From contig NZ_CP036298.1 in the NCBI RefSeq assembly GCF_007752135.1, forward strand, positions 5,146,001 to 5,210,000: 64,000 bases of DNA, read 5' to 3'. The translations under genes were made by a program, and so were the position numbers. Source of the stretch: Aureliella helgolandensis (lineage in GTDB: Bacteria; Planctomycetota; Planctomycetia; Pirellulales; Pirellulaceae). Positions 7,471 through 16,943 of the stretch are shown piece by piece (positions within the stretch are counted from its first letter, which is position 1; each line of letters begins with the position of its first letter). The notes beneath the pieces are model-generated. The model did not search any database. It saw only the letters and a list, made by a program, of their open reading frames with translations, and was not told where the DNA came from.

Positions 7471-10446
7471 TCACAGTGTTCGTTGACTCGCGTTCTCGCA
7501 ATGAGGCTGCGAGGGACCTTGCAATGCATCCATCGCCGCATCGCATCGCCACTTGCGGTACAGGCGATCGAGCAGAAGCGAGGTCTTTGAGGGATGCCTA
7601 TGGACCGAGAAGAGTCGGCCCAAAGGACTCGCGAGTAGAGCCGGTAGAAGCACCAGTTCGGCGATGCCCCCCGCTACCAAAATGCACAGCATCAGCCAGC
7701 CGAAACGCTGCGTTGGCGTGAAGGTGCTGAACGCGAACACCGACAACCCAAGTCCGCTGATGAGTGTTGCTTGAAGCGTTGGCACTGCACAATGCCTATA
7801 GGTGGAGACAATCGCCTCTTGCCGATTCGAGCTGTGAGTGAGTTCCTCACGATAGCGTGCTAAGAAGTGAATGGTATCATCCACCGCTACACCGAGTGCT
7901 ATACTGGCCGTCATCATCGAGCCGATATCAATTTCAATGCCCAGCCATCCCATTCCGCCGAAAATCCACAACACGGGCACGGCATTGGGCAGCATGGCCA
8001 CGGCGCCCGCTAGAAAACTACGCGAAACCAGCATCATGATAGGAGTAATGGTCAAGAACGACCACCACGTACTCTCCACTAAGCTGTTGAGCAGTGCGCG
8101 CTGGGCTTGGTAAACAATCGGCACCACACCTGTGTAGATGGCGCTTAAATCTCCTAAGTCTTTCGCACCGGTGTCTGGTCGTTTGGGGGATCCACCGAAA
8201 TCGACGTTGAACCGCGCATCGATGGTATCTGGCACGCCTGCTCTTACCAGCCCCACATCGGCATTGGTGAAGTCGCCAAACAAGACAACCGCGTCGAGCT
8301 TGCTCAACAGCTCGAGATCATTGAGCGGCTTGGTGCGCGGGTCTTCGGTAAGGAGTTGTACTTCACACCGGTATTCCTCCAGGAGGCTGATCAGGAGCAT
8401 CTGGAACGTCTCGTGAGTCTGCTGTTGGGAGTACTCACCGCCGCAATGGCTCCAAAGCATAACTTGCTTTCCCACGGGAGAGTTGTCTGGAGCCAGTCGC
8501 GCAAGCTCTGAGAGAACTTCAGCCCGCATATGGTAAGCCTCCAATAATGGTTGCGTGATCCCCTGCAGCTCACGTACGAATTGCCCGTAATCAACATCGC
8601 GGAATGCCGCGACACGGAGGCTGATTCGCCACAGTTCGCTACCATCCTGCGCATCAATTTTAAGGAATCCGGCCTCTGCCAACTCGCCTCGACTCCTCCG
8701 CAGTCGGGCATTCAGCGCCTTGCGCTGGATAAAACCGAAATTGCCAGTGTTGGCGGCGGGTAGACTCGGTGCAAACGAGGCGGCCGAGAGCGAGGGACCT
8801 ACCAAGTCCTGCCCCCCTGGGCCAAATTTTTGCTCGATCAGATGTTGCAGGCGAGTCACCGTCTCCAATCGTTGCACGAAGCTCAACGCACTCCAGTCGT
8901 ATTCATCTCCAGCCTGTTGCTCATTTTCGAGTTGTAGGTTGGTTGGAAATCGCACTACGATTTCCAGTGGCACTAGTTTGCCAAGGTTCGCTTCCAGCCA
9001 CCGATAGTCTTGCAAGATCTTCGCGCGCGAATCAAAAAGTTTCAGCAGGTCGATATTGGAATCGGTATACCGCAAGCCAAAGCCAACCCCCAGGGTGACC
9101 AAGATGCCCAACGCGGCAACGCTGCGGTAATGTCCCACGATAAACCTTGCCACCACCTCCCATATACGCTCCGAGTAGGACGCGGTCTTGTTCTCCGCGC
9201 CGGTGCCCAAAGCTAAATGCTCAGGGCGTAGAAGCCAATACCGTCCTATTCTGGAAAGCTGTAGTGCGGCAGGCAGGAAAAAATAGACGATCAGCACCAG
9301 GCTCATGACACCGGCTGCTGAATAGATGCCGAACTTACGAATGGGAACCAATTCGCTGACCGATAGCGACAGCAAGCCAACTGCCGTAGTCACCGAGCAG
9401 AGCAAAGCCGGCTTCCAAGCGTGCTGGACCGCTCGTTCGGCCGCCGCATAGAGACCTTGAGTTTGAACCGCCTCTCGATAGTAGTTGACCAGATGCACTG
9501 CACCTGAGATCGCTAGCACATACACAAGCGAGGGCATGGACATCAGAATCGCGTCGAAATTCTGGCCGGTCCACCCCACGATTGCTAGGGAAGTAGCCGT
9601 ACTCATGACTCCACAGAAAAAAACAATCAGGGTCAATGGAATGCTACGTAGCGACCACCATGCCAATCCGAGCCCCAGCAGTCCCGACAGACCAGCCAGT
9701 CGGATGAGCGTACGCTCCCCCTCTTCATCAATGGCATGGTTGTCGACAGGCGGGCCTCCCAGATGGACATCAACCTTGGCGATTCCCGCTTGAGCGATCA
9801 ACCGACGCAGCAGGCCTGGCGGTACATTCTCGCGAAAAATCCGTTTCTGTCCCGTCCCAAGGACTTGCTTCAATTCAGCAACAGCCGCGTCATGCAGTGT
9901 CACGATCAAGCAAGTTTGGCTCCCGTCAGGCCCAATCATGGATCCCTGAAGTCGATGGTTGGCAACTTGCACAGATAGATTCAGCGGTGGGTTGGTCAGT
10001 CGATCGAGAATGCGTCTGCCGGTCACGACCGACTTAAAATAGCGCTTTCGCGCTTCTTGATCGGCAGCCGACAATTCCGCCTCCCCCCCCGTAGCTCTCC
10101 TCTCCCCTGCCATATTTTGAGAATCGGAGGGCACGAGCAGTTCTGCTAAAATTTCCAGTCGTGGATCATCGGGGGTGGCTGCATCCAGGTCGCCCAGGCG
10201 ACAGCCCTCCCAGCTGACAATAACGAACTGGTCCGACGCGAAGTGCTGGCGAAACCAAGCTAAATTCTGAGTTTCTTCGAAAGACTTCGGAAGCCAATCC
10301 TCCACTCGATTCACGTTGCTCTGCACCGCTTTACCGGCTGAGTACATGACCCAGGGTAGAAAGACGAGTGTCGCAACGACAATCGCCAGACTCCACCTCT
10401 GGTAAAAAGTTTGCGGCAACTTTGCTTGAGTTTGCTTGAGCTTCAT
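7471..10446 (-). CDS. MMPL/RND-superfamily exporter
   Basis: A 991-residue membrane protein counted from ATG 10446 (MKLKQTQAKLPQTFYQRW); a longer frame to 10560 would run into the upstream gene and is not favoured. It shows the classic duplicated RND plan: TM1 near residue 20, a large periplasmic loop, a block of five TMs near 275-420, TM7 near 455, a second loop and a final TM block near 830-960. The second block contains IGSMMTASIALGVAVDDTIHF, the membrane-embedded Asp pair typical of proton-driven RND proteins. Such proteins export lipids or hydrophobic molecules; no partner adaptor is present. It is probably co-transcribed with the TPR-like gene 67 bases upstream. Confidence 0.9.
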   Translation of the reverse strand: MKLKQTQAKLPQTFYQRWSLAIVVATLVFLPWVMYSAGKAVQSNVNRVEDWLPKSFEETQNLAWFRQHFASDQFVIVSWEGCRLGDLDAATPDDPRLEILAELLVPSDSQNMAGERRATGGEAELSAADQEARKRYFKSVVTGRRILDRLTNPPLNLSVQVANHRLQGSMIGPDGSQTCLIVTLHDAAVAELKQVLGTGQKRIFRENVPPGLLRRLIAQAGIAKVDVHLGGPPVDNHAIDEEGERTLIRLAGLSGLLGLGLAWWSLRSIPLTLIVFFCGVMSTATSLAIVGWTGQNFDAILMSMPSLVYVLAISGAVHLVNYYREAVQTQGLYAAAERAVQHAWKPALLCSVTTAVGLLSLSVSELVPIRKFGIYSAAGVMSLVLIVYFFLPAALQLSRIGRYWLLRPEHLALGTGAENKTASYSERIWEVVARFIVGHYRSVAALGILVTLGVGFGLRYTDSNIDLLKLFDSRAKILQDYRWLEANLGKLVPLEIVVRFPTNLQLENEQQAGDEYDWSALSFVQRLETVTRLQHLIEQKFGPGGQDLVGPSLSAASFAPSLPAANTGNFGFIQRKALNARLRRSRGELAEAGFLKIDAQDGSELWRISLRVAAFRDVDYGQFVRELQGITQPLLEAYHMRAEVLSELARLAPDNSPVGKQVMLWSHCGGEYSQQQTHETFQMLLISLLEEYRCEVQLLTEDPRTKPLNDLELLSKLDAVVLFGDFTNADVGLVRAGVPDTIDARFNVDFGGSPKRPDTGAKDLGDLSAIYTGVVPIVYQAQRALLNSLVESTWWSFLTITPIMMLVSRSFLAGAVAMLPNAVPVLWIFGGMGWLGIEIDIGSMMTASIALGVAVDDTIHFLARYREELTHSSNRQEAIVSTYRHCAVPTLQATLISGLGLSVFAFSTFTPTQRFGWLMLCILVAGGIAELVLLPALLASPLGRLFSVHRHPSKTSLLLDRLYRKWRCDAAMDALQGPSQPHCENASQRTL

Positions 10447-10513
10447 GATCCGAGTGCACTCCGCGCCAAAGTCCAACTTGTCGAAACTAAAACCACGACA
10501 TGTTCTGTACGAG

Positions 10514-11080
10514 TCACTCAGTGCGGTCGAGATCCCAGACGAAGCGACCGACCGGTTCATCCGGCGCGATTGGCCCCTGCTTAGGCGCGATCCGGTTTAA
10601 GTACCAGTCAAGCCGGCGAAACCAGCTCATGCTGGAGGACCACTGCCGGGCTTGTTGGCGCATCATCATTGCCGAAGGATCCGATTCAGTACCATCAATT
10701 TGTGAGAGCGTTTCGAGTCCACCTGCCGCCTCTCCCCCAAAGAATAGCGCCAATGCAAAATTGAGTTTAATATGCTTGGCGACTTCATCGTGCACACGAA
10801 ACGTGCTGGCGTTCAACGCAATGAGTCGGAGTGGACCGATCGCTTTGGAAAACTCGCGCATCCGCAGCAGACAAACGCCCCGGCAATTCATCGATTCATG
10901 ATCTGAGGTCGACTTCGATAATCGTTCGAGTGCCAGTTTGTATTCGCCTCGATCCGTTAGTTGTTTGATACTTCGCAGTTTGGGGTCCCAGGGGAAGGGC
11001 ACTCCGGTGTCAGCGGCATGAACTGTTGCTTTCGTTGGAAAGGAACTGGTGGCTTCTACAGTCGTTGGGTGTTTTAGCAT
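10514..11080 (-). CDS. Small TPR-like protein, unknown function
   Basis: 188 residues from ATG 11080 (MLKHPTTVE); the frame extends to 11155, but the extension looks non-coding. Residues 60-165 contain two or three helical pairs resembling tetratricopeptide repeats (DRGEYKLALERLSKS, MREFSKAIGPLRLIA, KLNFALALFFGG). The end, APDEPVGRFVWDLDR, is polar. No signal peptide is evident, so it may be cytoplasmic. It sits directly upstream of the MMPL exporter on the same strand, so it may be a cytoplasmic partner of that transporter. I do not recognise a named family. Confidence 0.65.
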   Translation of the reverse strand: MLKHPTTVEATSSFPTKATVHAADTGVPFPWDPKLRSIKQLTDRGEYKLALERLSKSTSDHESMNCRGVCLLRMREFSKAIGPLRLIALNASTFRVHDEVAKHIKLNFALALFFGGEAAGGLETLSQIDGTESDPSAMMMRQQARQWSSSMSWFRRLDWYLNRIAPKQGPIAPDEPVGRFVWDLDRTE

Positions 11081-11285
11081 TTTCGATACGCTTGTGCATG
11101 TTATCAATAATTGAAGCAAACCTGGAGTGAGTCGGTACCGCGCAGCGTGAGACATGGACGCGATTCGACGTCGAAAGTGAAAGTCTCAAATGGAAGAAGG
11201 TTCAGCGCACGAAGAAATCCAGCGTCGGATTCCTACCAGGCTCAACTCGGGCTTGGGGCGTGCAGAGCGCAACGCCAAGAAAGCA

Positions 11286-11633
11286 TCACAGCCGAAGCGC
11301 GACTCCGAGTGACAGCAGCGAAACCGGTGGCGGCAAATGCCGTTCAGCCGGTAAGACGCGTCCTTGGCAGAACGCTGACTGGATGACAAGGACACTCGGA
11401 GAAAAAGCCAAGGCCCTACCTTGCCAATGCTCCCGCGCCAGGAGATGGGTGCTCGGTTGTACCGCAGTATCCGAAAACTCAACGACTGGGGTCACGAATG
11501 CCGTCAGATGAGTTGCGCACGCTGGGTCCTCGAGCGATTGCGAGTGCACGGAGCTACCTAGCAAGCTGAGCACAAGGCACCAGACAGCCAGCAAACGCGC
11601 GAGAAATCTGAAACGGCAACCGATCAGAAACAT
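11286..11633 (-). CDS. Possible small secreted protein, unknown
   Basis: 115 residues from a possible ATG at 11633. The N-terminus has a positively charged start and a hydrophobic segment (FLARLLAVWCLVLSLLGSSVHSQ) that reads as a signal peptide with cleavage near residue 31. The rest is Leu/Pro/Ser-rich with no family motif and three Cys. The order on this strand (small secreted protein, TPR-like protein, exporter) would suit an operon, although 205 bases separate it from the next gene. It could also be a chance frame; the signal peptide is the main support. Confidence 0.35.
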   Translation of the reverse strand: MFLIGCRFRFLARLLAVWCLVLSLLGSSVHSQSLEDPACATHLTAFVTPVVEFSDTAVQPSTHLLAREHWQGRALAFSPSVLVIQSAFCQGRVLPAERHLPPPVSLLSLGVALRL

Positions 11634-11921
11634 GGAGATCTGACTTTAGCAAACCAAAGAAGAACAAACGCAGCACATCGATCACAACCGTCTGGTCCCA
11701 CAATGCGTTTCCTTCCGTTCACAACGGCGATTAAAACGAAATGCCGGGTGGGTAGCTCTGACGGTTTGAGGGAGGCACACCTCCGCTAGCAAATTCTGAC
11801 ACGCTCCAGAATTTTAACAATACCGAGTCACTTCAATCCTGACAAGATTTGCTCCTATTCTTTCGGCTCTACAAGCTACGAAACTTGCGTCACGAAACGA
11901 TCGAACTCCATTTCCCCCAGG

Positions 11922-13310
11922 TCATCGCGTCAATGCTGTCTTCAAGGCGTGGCCATCCGCCAATGGATAATCCACCGCTAACAGGTGCGCAATCGTGGGA
12001 GCAACGTCAATATTTTCAATGGTCTCGAGCTTGGTTCCAGGGCGGACATTGGCTCCGGAAAGAATGCACATGGCCTTCATCTTGGGCAAGGTGGAAAGGA
12101 AGCCGTGAGTTCCCAGAGACGTCTTGGCTTCTGTGTTAGACGCAATAAAGGTGTCTCCATCGGCAGAAGCCGAAACGGCGTAACCATCCTTGGCTACCAG
12201 AATGGCGTCGGGAGATTGAGGATACTCCCGGGGATGTTGCAAGCCAACTTCGGCATATCGTTGAGGCAGAATCACTTCAGCCACACCCTCCATGCCCTCA
12301 AATCTGTCCTTGAAAGCCTCTGCGTCACGCTGAGCCTCACCTGGATGCGTACAGTAGACTAAACCAATCCCTCCTTCCGGAACCACATGCACACGGGCTT
12401 CGCTAATTTTCCCGGCATCGACTTTCAGCAACTCAGCCTGTCGCAAGATGACATTGGGTCGCAAGGCCTGAGGGGTCCGCGCGAATCCATGATCCGAAAC
12501 AACGATCAACGTGGTTTGCTCTCGAATCCCCGCCTCATCGATGGCATCCACGATGCGCGCGAGGCACATATCTGCATACGCGTTGGCTGTATATCCAGCT
12601 GCGGTTTGCGGCCCAACCGCATGATGCGTGCTATCGACATTCAGTAGGTGCACAAGCAGTAAGTTGGGCTTACGCTCTCGTATCAGGTGGCAGGCCGCTT
12701 CGGTCCAAACATAATCCTTTCCGACGCTGCTCAACTTTCGAAACGATGCATCGGTCTCATCCTCCAACAATCCCAATTCTACGAGCTCCGAACGCAGCCG
12801 AGGCGTGGTGTGTTGTAGTGCCTCAGGCACGTCCGGAAATTGATCACCTAGGGTTGTAGAACCGCGCGTGCATGGCCAGTTGATCTCAGCAGTTGAAAGT
12901 CCCGCTGCATGGGCGGCGTCCACCAGTGTCGGAAATCGAACCAGATCACTTTGGTCGCGTCGTGGATCGATGACTGTCGGAACCCCACTCGCCCCGCGAA
13001 CGATGACACCGTTGGCAAGTACACCATGTTTTTCGGGCCGTACCCCCGTAATGAGCGTCGTATGATTAGGCCAGGTAACGGAAGGATTCGACACGATCAT
13101 TCCACCATCAACAATGGCTCCCTGTCGCGCCAGTCGGCGAATCGTTGGCAGCGGGACATTGGGATCGTCTACCAAAAAAGCAGCCAAGCCGTCTAAGCTG
13201 ACCACCACGACATGGCGTTGCCCTTCTGCGGAATACACTAGACCAGATGGGATCGCTAGTAGAAAAATGGCAATCCTGAGGATCCAGAGTTGATAATACT
13301 GCTTCGACAT
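11922..13310 (-). CDS. Secreted type I phosphodiesterase/nucleotide pyrophosphatase family hydrolase
   Basis: 462 residues from ATG 13310 (MSKQYYQLWILRIAIFLL), which is followed at once by a signal peptide; an upstream Met at 13451 would add 47 residues without motif. The alkaline-phosphatase-superfamily core is clear: VVVVSLDGL (metal Asp), NPSVTWPNHTTLITG with the Thr nucleophile, HLLNVDSTHHAVG, and TLIVVSDHGFA with the Asp-His metal pair. Enzymes of this fold hydrolyse phosphodiesters, pyrophosphates or phosphonates with two Zn ions. Its substrate cannot be read from the sequence. It appears to be a single-gene unit with a long leader. Confidence 0.92.
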   Translation of the reverse strand: MSKQYYQLWILRIAIFLLAIPSGLVYSAEGQRHVVVVSLDGLAAFLVDDPNVPLPTIRRLARQGAIVDGGMIVSNPSVTWPNHTTLITGVRPEKHGVLANGVIVRGASGVPTVIDPRRDQSDLVRFPTLVDAAHAAGLSTAEINWPCTRGSTTLGDQFPDVPEALQHTTPRLRSELVELGLLEDETDASFRKLSSVGKDYVWTEAACHLIRERKPNLLLVHLLNVDSTHHAVGPQTAAGYTANAYADMCLARIVDAIDEAGIREQTTLIVVSDHGFARTPQALRPNVILRQAELLKVDAGKISEARVHVVPEGGIGLVYCTHPGEAQRDAEAFKDRFEGMEGVAEVILPQRYAEVGLQHPREYPQSPDAILVAKDGYAVSASADGDTFIASNTEAKTSLGTHGFLSTLPKMKAMCILSGANVRPGTKLETIENIDVAPTIAHLLAVDYPLADGHALKTALTR

Positions 13311-13818
13311 AAGACGACTCTTAAGATGCTTGGTGGGATGAAAGAGACCTAGTGCGATGTAACGCAGACCATGATACTGGACATAAAGAACCGATAGCAA
13401 TACAGCTACCCTGTGAAAAAACCTTCGAAAAACGCAACCCTCAGGGTGCACTTACTTGCATACTTACACACTCTCGAAACATTTCCTGCTTAGCACCAAG
13501 TCCTTCCATCGGCGCGGTTTCGCTGTGAAATCGCAGGTCCTCACCAAGTTCTAACGCACATACGGCCCCCATCGACGACCTCCACCCGAGAGTGCCACCA
13601 CCATTGAGACGCTCATCAATCCGACGATCGCGCCAGCGTTCCTAAGTCAGATCGTCGTCGGATCGCGAAATTGCTTACTCAACGTTGCATCACAATTCGG
13701 CAATTGTCGATTTACCTCTGCGAGATTTGCCTTGAGGATTCGATACTTTCTCCTCGCAACACTTCACCGGAGACAATACGGCCCTGCTGAAAGAACTCCC
13801 CAATCCGAATTTATCGAG
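13311..13818. other. Intergenic region, nothing recognised
   Basis: About 500 bases between two minus-strand genes. Short frames are present, but none has a signal peptide, a ribosome site or family text. It probably carries the promoter of the phosphodiesterase gene at its left end and the 3' end of the coupled pair at its right end. Confidence 0.5.
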
Positions 13819-14523
13819 CTATCGAGAAATTGCCTCAGTACTGGATTCGGACGGTTCAGGAGTTCCCCAATCCCGTACACCCAAGACCGCTGTGTATCGT
13901 GGATTGCGGTTTAGTGCGTCCTGGGTGTACTTGGACCACTTATCTTTCCGGCCCGCAATTGCGATTAGCACATCGTCGGGCGTATTGGGATTTTGAGCGA
14001 GACAAATCTCAGTACCGATCTGTCCAGGCCTACCGTGGAGCGACCGCAGAACATCTGGAGGCGTATTGTGGTGCTTGGCCACTCGATTGTCGATTTCGTA
14101 CCCCGGCCCTCCTGCAAAATCGGCCAGTTGACGCAGACGCTCGGAATGCGTTTGGGGATTTGCCGAATCGAGCAGGGCAATTCTCATTCGCGCAAGCTGG
14201 AAGAAGCCTGTCGAATACCAAGCTAGAAGCAAGACGACGGGTGCAACACTCACCCACCGAACCACCATCGATCTTGCCGACAGTCCGCGAAAGGCACACC
14301 AAGCGAGTGGAGCTATGGTGACCGCCAGGATCACGCTCGTAACCGAGGAGAACATGATCCAGATCGCACTCTGTGGATCGGGAACCAAGGGGACGACCAA
14401 CAGGCATTCAAAAATCCAGCGAACACCTCCGACGCATACAGCAAACCCGATCGCGAATAGAATCCGCCATTTTTGCAACACACTTAGTAGGGACACACTG
14501 TTCCGCGAAGGCTGCTGGGTCAC
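13819..14523 (-). CDS. Membrane protein with LRV-like repeats, GTG start coupled to upstream gene
   Basis: 234 residues from GTG 14523 (VTQQPSRNSVSLL). This start is chosen because it overlaps the upstream stop codon as GTGA, the normal form of translational coupling, whereas the longer frame to 14631 overlaps that gene by more than 100 bases. Three hydrophobic segments (about residues 18-40, 50-75 and 90-115) are membrane-spanning. The C-terminal part has repeated HHNTPPDVLRSLHG, QNPNTPDDVLIAIAG and LNRNPRYT units with a spacing like leucine-rich-variant (LRV) repeats. LRV repeats are protein-interaction solenoids. The function of the pair is unknown. Confidence 0.7.
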   Translation of the reverse strand: MTQQPSRNSVSLLSVLQKWRILFAIGFAVCVGGVRWIFECLLVVPLVPDPQSAIWIMFSSVTSVILAVTIAPLAWCAFRGLSARSMVVRWVSVAPVVLLLAWYSTGFFQLARMRIALLDSANPQTHSERLRQLADFAGGPGYEIDNRVAKHHNTPPDVLRSLHGRPGQIGTEICLAQNPNTPDDVLIAIAGRKDKWSKYTQDALNRNPRYTAVLGVRDWGTPEPSESSTEAISR

Positions 14524-15086
14524 GCCAACTTCGGTAGATCTAGACACGGAAATTTTTCCCACAACTCGTTTCGATTGACCATGGGAAGAGCTACGAAATC
14601 CGCTTCTGGCGTCACCCGACCAAACGCACACCCCTTCTCGACTTCATAAAATTGATTGTAGTCCCTGCGTGGATTGTTGACACAATCAAGTGAAACGCTG
14701 TGAACAAAACCAGTCCAGTTCCTATTGAACTGGTGTCCTGATCGGAGAAATTGACGTAGTGCCGAGCCAGTTGTTCGAAAAAAATCAAACGGCACTGTGC
14801 AATTGGACGAAAGCTCCTCGTGAAGATTCATGAGCTTTTCGACATCTTCTGGCGAAGCCACGTTTCGTTCTAGTTTTTTCCAATCACCCGCAATCTGGCT
14901 AGCCAGAACTGCGTAGTGGCGTTTCGGCCACTTCAAGAATTCTTCACGTTGAGTTCGGCAAGAACTCACAAATTGCTCCCAAGCAGTTTGAGGTGCAAGA
15001 CCGCGAGAAATGAAGGCCGGCTCCTCCCCGAATTCGGCCAGAATTTTTAGGAATTCGCTTCGAGAGCCTTCGTATTCAAACATCAT
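14520..15086 (-). CDS. Unknown protein, first gene of a coupled pair
   Basis: 188 residues with no signal peptide or transmembrane segment. It is helical and rich in Phe, Trp and charged residues in the first 100 positions; the second half has aromatic clusters (RDYNQFYEVEKGCAFG) and ends CLDLPKLA. I do not recognise the family. Its stop codon TGA overlaps the GTG start of the LRV-like membrane protein, so the two are very probably made together, possibly as a cytoplasmic protein and its membrane partner. Two adjacent Met codons begin the frame, so the start is uncertain by one codon. Confidence 0.65.
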   Translation of the reverse strand: MMFEYEGSRSEFLKILAEFGEEPAFISRGLAPQTAWEQFVSSCRTQREEFLKWPKRHYAVLASQIAGDWKKLERNVASPEDVEKLMNLHEELSSNCTVPFDFFRTTGSALRQFLRSGHQFNRNWTGFVHSVSLDCVNNPRRDYNQFYEVEKGCAFGRVTPEADFVALPMVNRNELWEKFPCLDLPKLA

Positions 15087-15229
15087 CTTGCATTTGCTAA
15101 TGTCTCAGTGCTCGCGTCATATCTTGCAGTCGAATTATGACCGATTGGCCTGTAACCCGAGCAAACGCATTGCAACCTTCAACTGCTGGGAGGTAAGATC
15201 CTTGTAGCCTTGGCCGGTACCTAGGAATG

Positions 15230-16336
15230 CTATTGAGTCCGACAATGACTGAGCGCCAGTAGGCTGAAAGTGGTCGCCAGATTGGGATCTCCTTCCATCC
15301 ACTGAGTGTTGCTATTCACCCAAGATCCATCCCCTCGTTGCAGGCTCGCTAGGTGATCGACCAATTCCGCTCTCCAATCATGCTCCACTCCCTGCGAATC
15401 GACCAGCGTGTCAATTCCGGCAACGCTCAGGGCTTTGGCAAAAAGATGGTAGTAATAGTATAAGCCAGCATCTCCCAGCCCCGGATTCTTAGATAGAGAG
15501 TAGTTTTTCTCAATCCAAGTGCGGGCCGCTTTTACCCGAGGATCTTCGGGCGTCAGACCTGCGTAGAGCATGCTCTTGAAACCCGAGTACGTCATCGACC
15601 CGTAGCTTCTCAACCCACCATCTGCCGTTTCTCCGGCCGCAGAAACGCCTTCACCGATCACCGTGTAGTAAAATCCACCATCATCAACCTTGGACGCATC
15701 GGGATGTGTGTTATATTGGCTTTCTAGATTCTGACAGCGAGATACAAACGTTAATGCCTTGGCGATTGCCGCATCGTTCTCGGGATTCCCCATCGACTTG
15801 AGAGCCTCGATGAAGAAGGCAGTATTCGAGAGATCCGGTCGCGACTTGCCACCATAGCCGGCTCCTCCATACTCTTCGTCCGCAGGGGTTTTCCCATCAG
15901 CCTCATTGAATTGCTCTCCTCTTAGGAATGCCGAAGCCTTCGCGAGTTGCCCATCGTAGGTACCGGATTGATTCGCCATTTTCAAGCACAGCATGGCGAC
16001 GCAGGTTTCGTACATCCGTAGCCTGGAATCATCTGCATAGAGCCCGCCGTCGGGCTGTGTCGCACTAGCAACAATTTTGACCGCTTTAGCCACATGCGGA
16101 TCGGCAATCGTGGCACCATTCTGGAGCATGGCGGTCGCCGCCAATGCTGTCACGCCGATTCCAATCTTAGGACTCACCGCTCCATCGTCCGCTTGCCCTC
16201 GCGTCCTCAAATACTCCAGCCCCCGATCGACGGTGCGCTGGAGCTGTGCCTGATCCACCTGCCCCAGTGCTCCCGAGTTCAAAGAACCGAACAAGACCAT
16301 GATTGCCACGCACGCGCGACCCAGACCGCTTTTCAT
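15230..16336 (-). CDS. Secreted prenyltransferase/squalene-cyclase-fold repeat protein
   Basis: 368 residues from ATG 16336 (MKSGLGRACVAIMVLFGSL), chosen because a purine-rich AGAGGG lies about 8 bases upstream and a signal peptide follows directly. The mature part is an alpha/alpha toroid: repeated units such as GLEYLRTRG, DGGLYADDSRLRMYETCVAMLCL, DLSNTAFFIEALKSMG, YGSMTYSGFKSMLYAGL and RGDGSWVN. These are the QW-like repeats found in prenyltransferase and squalene oxidase domains. The acidic DxDD motif of true cyclases is not seen, so it is more likely a non-catalytic or uncharacterised secreted member, which is common in planctomycetes. Transcribed alone. Confidence 0.88.
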   Translation of the reverse strand: MKSGLGRACVAIMVLFGSLNSGALGQVDQAQLQRTVDRGLEYLRTRGQADDGAVSPKIGIGVTALAATAMLQNGATIADPHVAKAVKIVASATQPDGGLYADDSRLRMYETCVAMLCLKMANQSGTYDGQLAKASAFLRGEQFNEADGKTPADEEYGGAGYGGKSRPDLSNTAFFIEALKSMGNPENDAAIAKALTFVSRCQNLESQYNTHPDASKVDDGGFYYTVIGEGVSAAGETADGGLRSYGSMTYSGFKSMLYAGLTPEDPRVKAARTWIEKNYSLSKNPGLGDAGLYYYYHLFAKALSVAGIDTLVDSQGVEHDWRAELVDHLASLQRGDGSWVNSNTQWMEGDPNLATTFSLLALSHCRTQ

Positions 16337-16943
16337 TCTCACGCCCTCTTGGAGAGTCATTTGATCCAACAACAATGCACAGTAAATCTACCGCCGATGC
16401 CCCTCACCTTCGCAAATTTGATACCAGTGCAAGCATAATTATACGCACGACTTTGCGCGCAGGAGCGTATTGCAGGAGCCCAATCCGCTGCAGTGCAGAA
16501 ATCCGTTCGAAAGGAGGTCTCTCGCAAAGCTCGAACCAATGCTTCTTACTCACCGGTCGCGTTCGCATTACTGCTGTAATTGGCGGAATTTCCATCCTGG
16601 CGATGCAATTTCCATCCACGCGACGACATCGATTGAGGCAGCCAACTTGCTCTGGCCCCGAGAAGAGGTAACCGCGAAAAATTCGAAATATGCGAAAGTA
16701 GAGATGCCGAGTCCCTGCTGCCTGCAGCACTATTCCACTCCTCCCATTTCGTCTCTTTGGCTTCTTTCGCGGTTGTAATTTCTTTCCACAGTGAGCGTGC
16801 ATGCAATCGAAATACGCCAGGTTGCGCTGAACCGTTTGCAGTGAAATACCGCGTTAGCATGGTGAAAGAAAAATTCCAGCATCCAGCCGTTCGATAGTTT
16901 TGCAGGCCGAGAGAGATCACAAACGGTGGGGCAACACACACTT
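16337..16943. other. Long intergenic region with an inverted dispersed repeat
   Basis: About 600 bases between two minus-strand genes. It contains an imperfect inverted repeat at 16668-16776, listed separately. Frames across it are short, conflict with each other and read as low-complexity Lys/Glu/Thr text, so I call no gene here. Confidence 0.6.
16668..16776. repeat. Imperfect inverted repeat with GCGAAA-type arms
   Basis: The left arm starts AACCGCGAAA (16670-16679) and continues with spaced CGAAA units. The right arm ends TTTCGCGGTT (16764-16773), its exact complement, preceded by spaced TTTCG and CTTT units. The arms are about 33 bases with a 40-base centre. Translation of the right arm in reverse gives TTAKEAKETK-like text, a pattern I recall from dispersed intergenic repeats of environmental planctomycetes and verrucomicrobia. 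A folded RNA or mobile-repeat role is possible. Confidence 0.7.
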
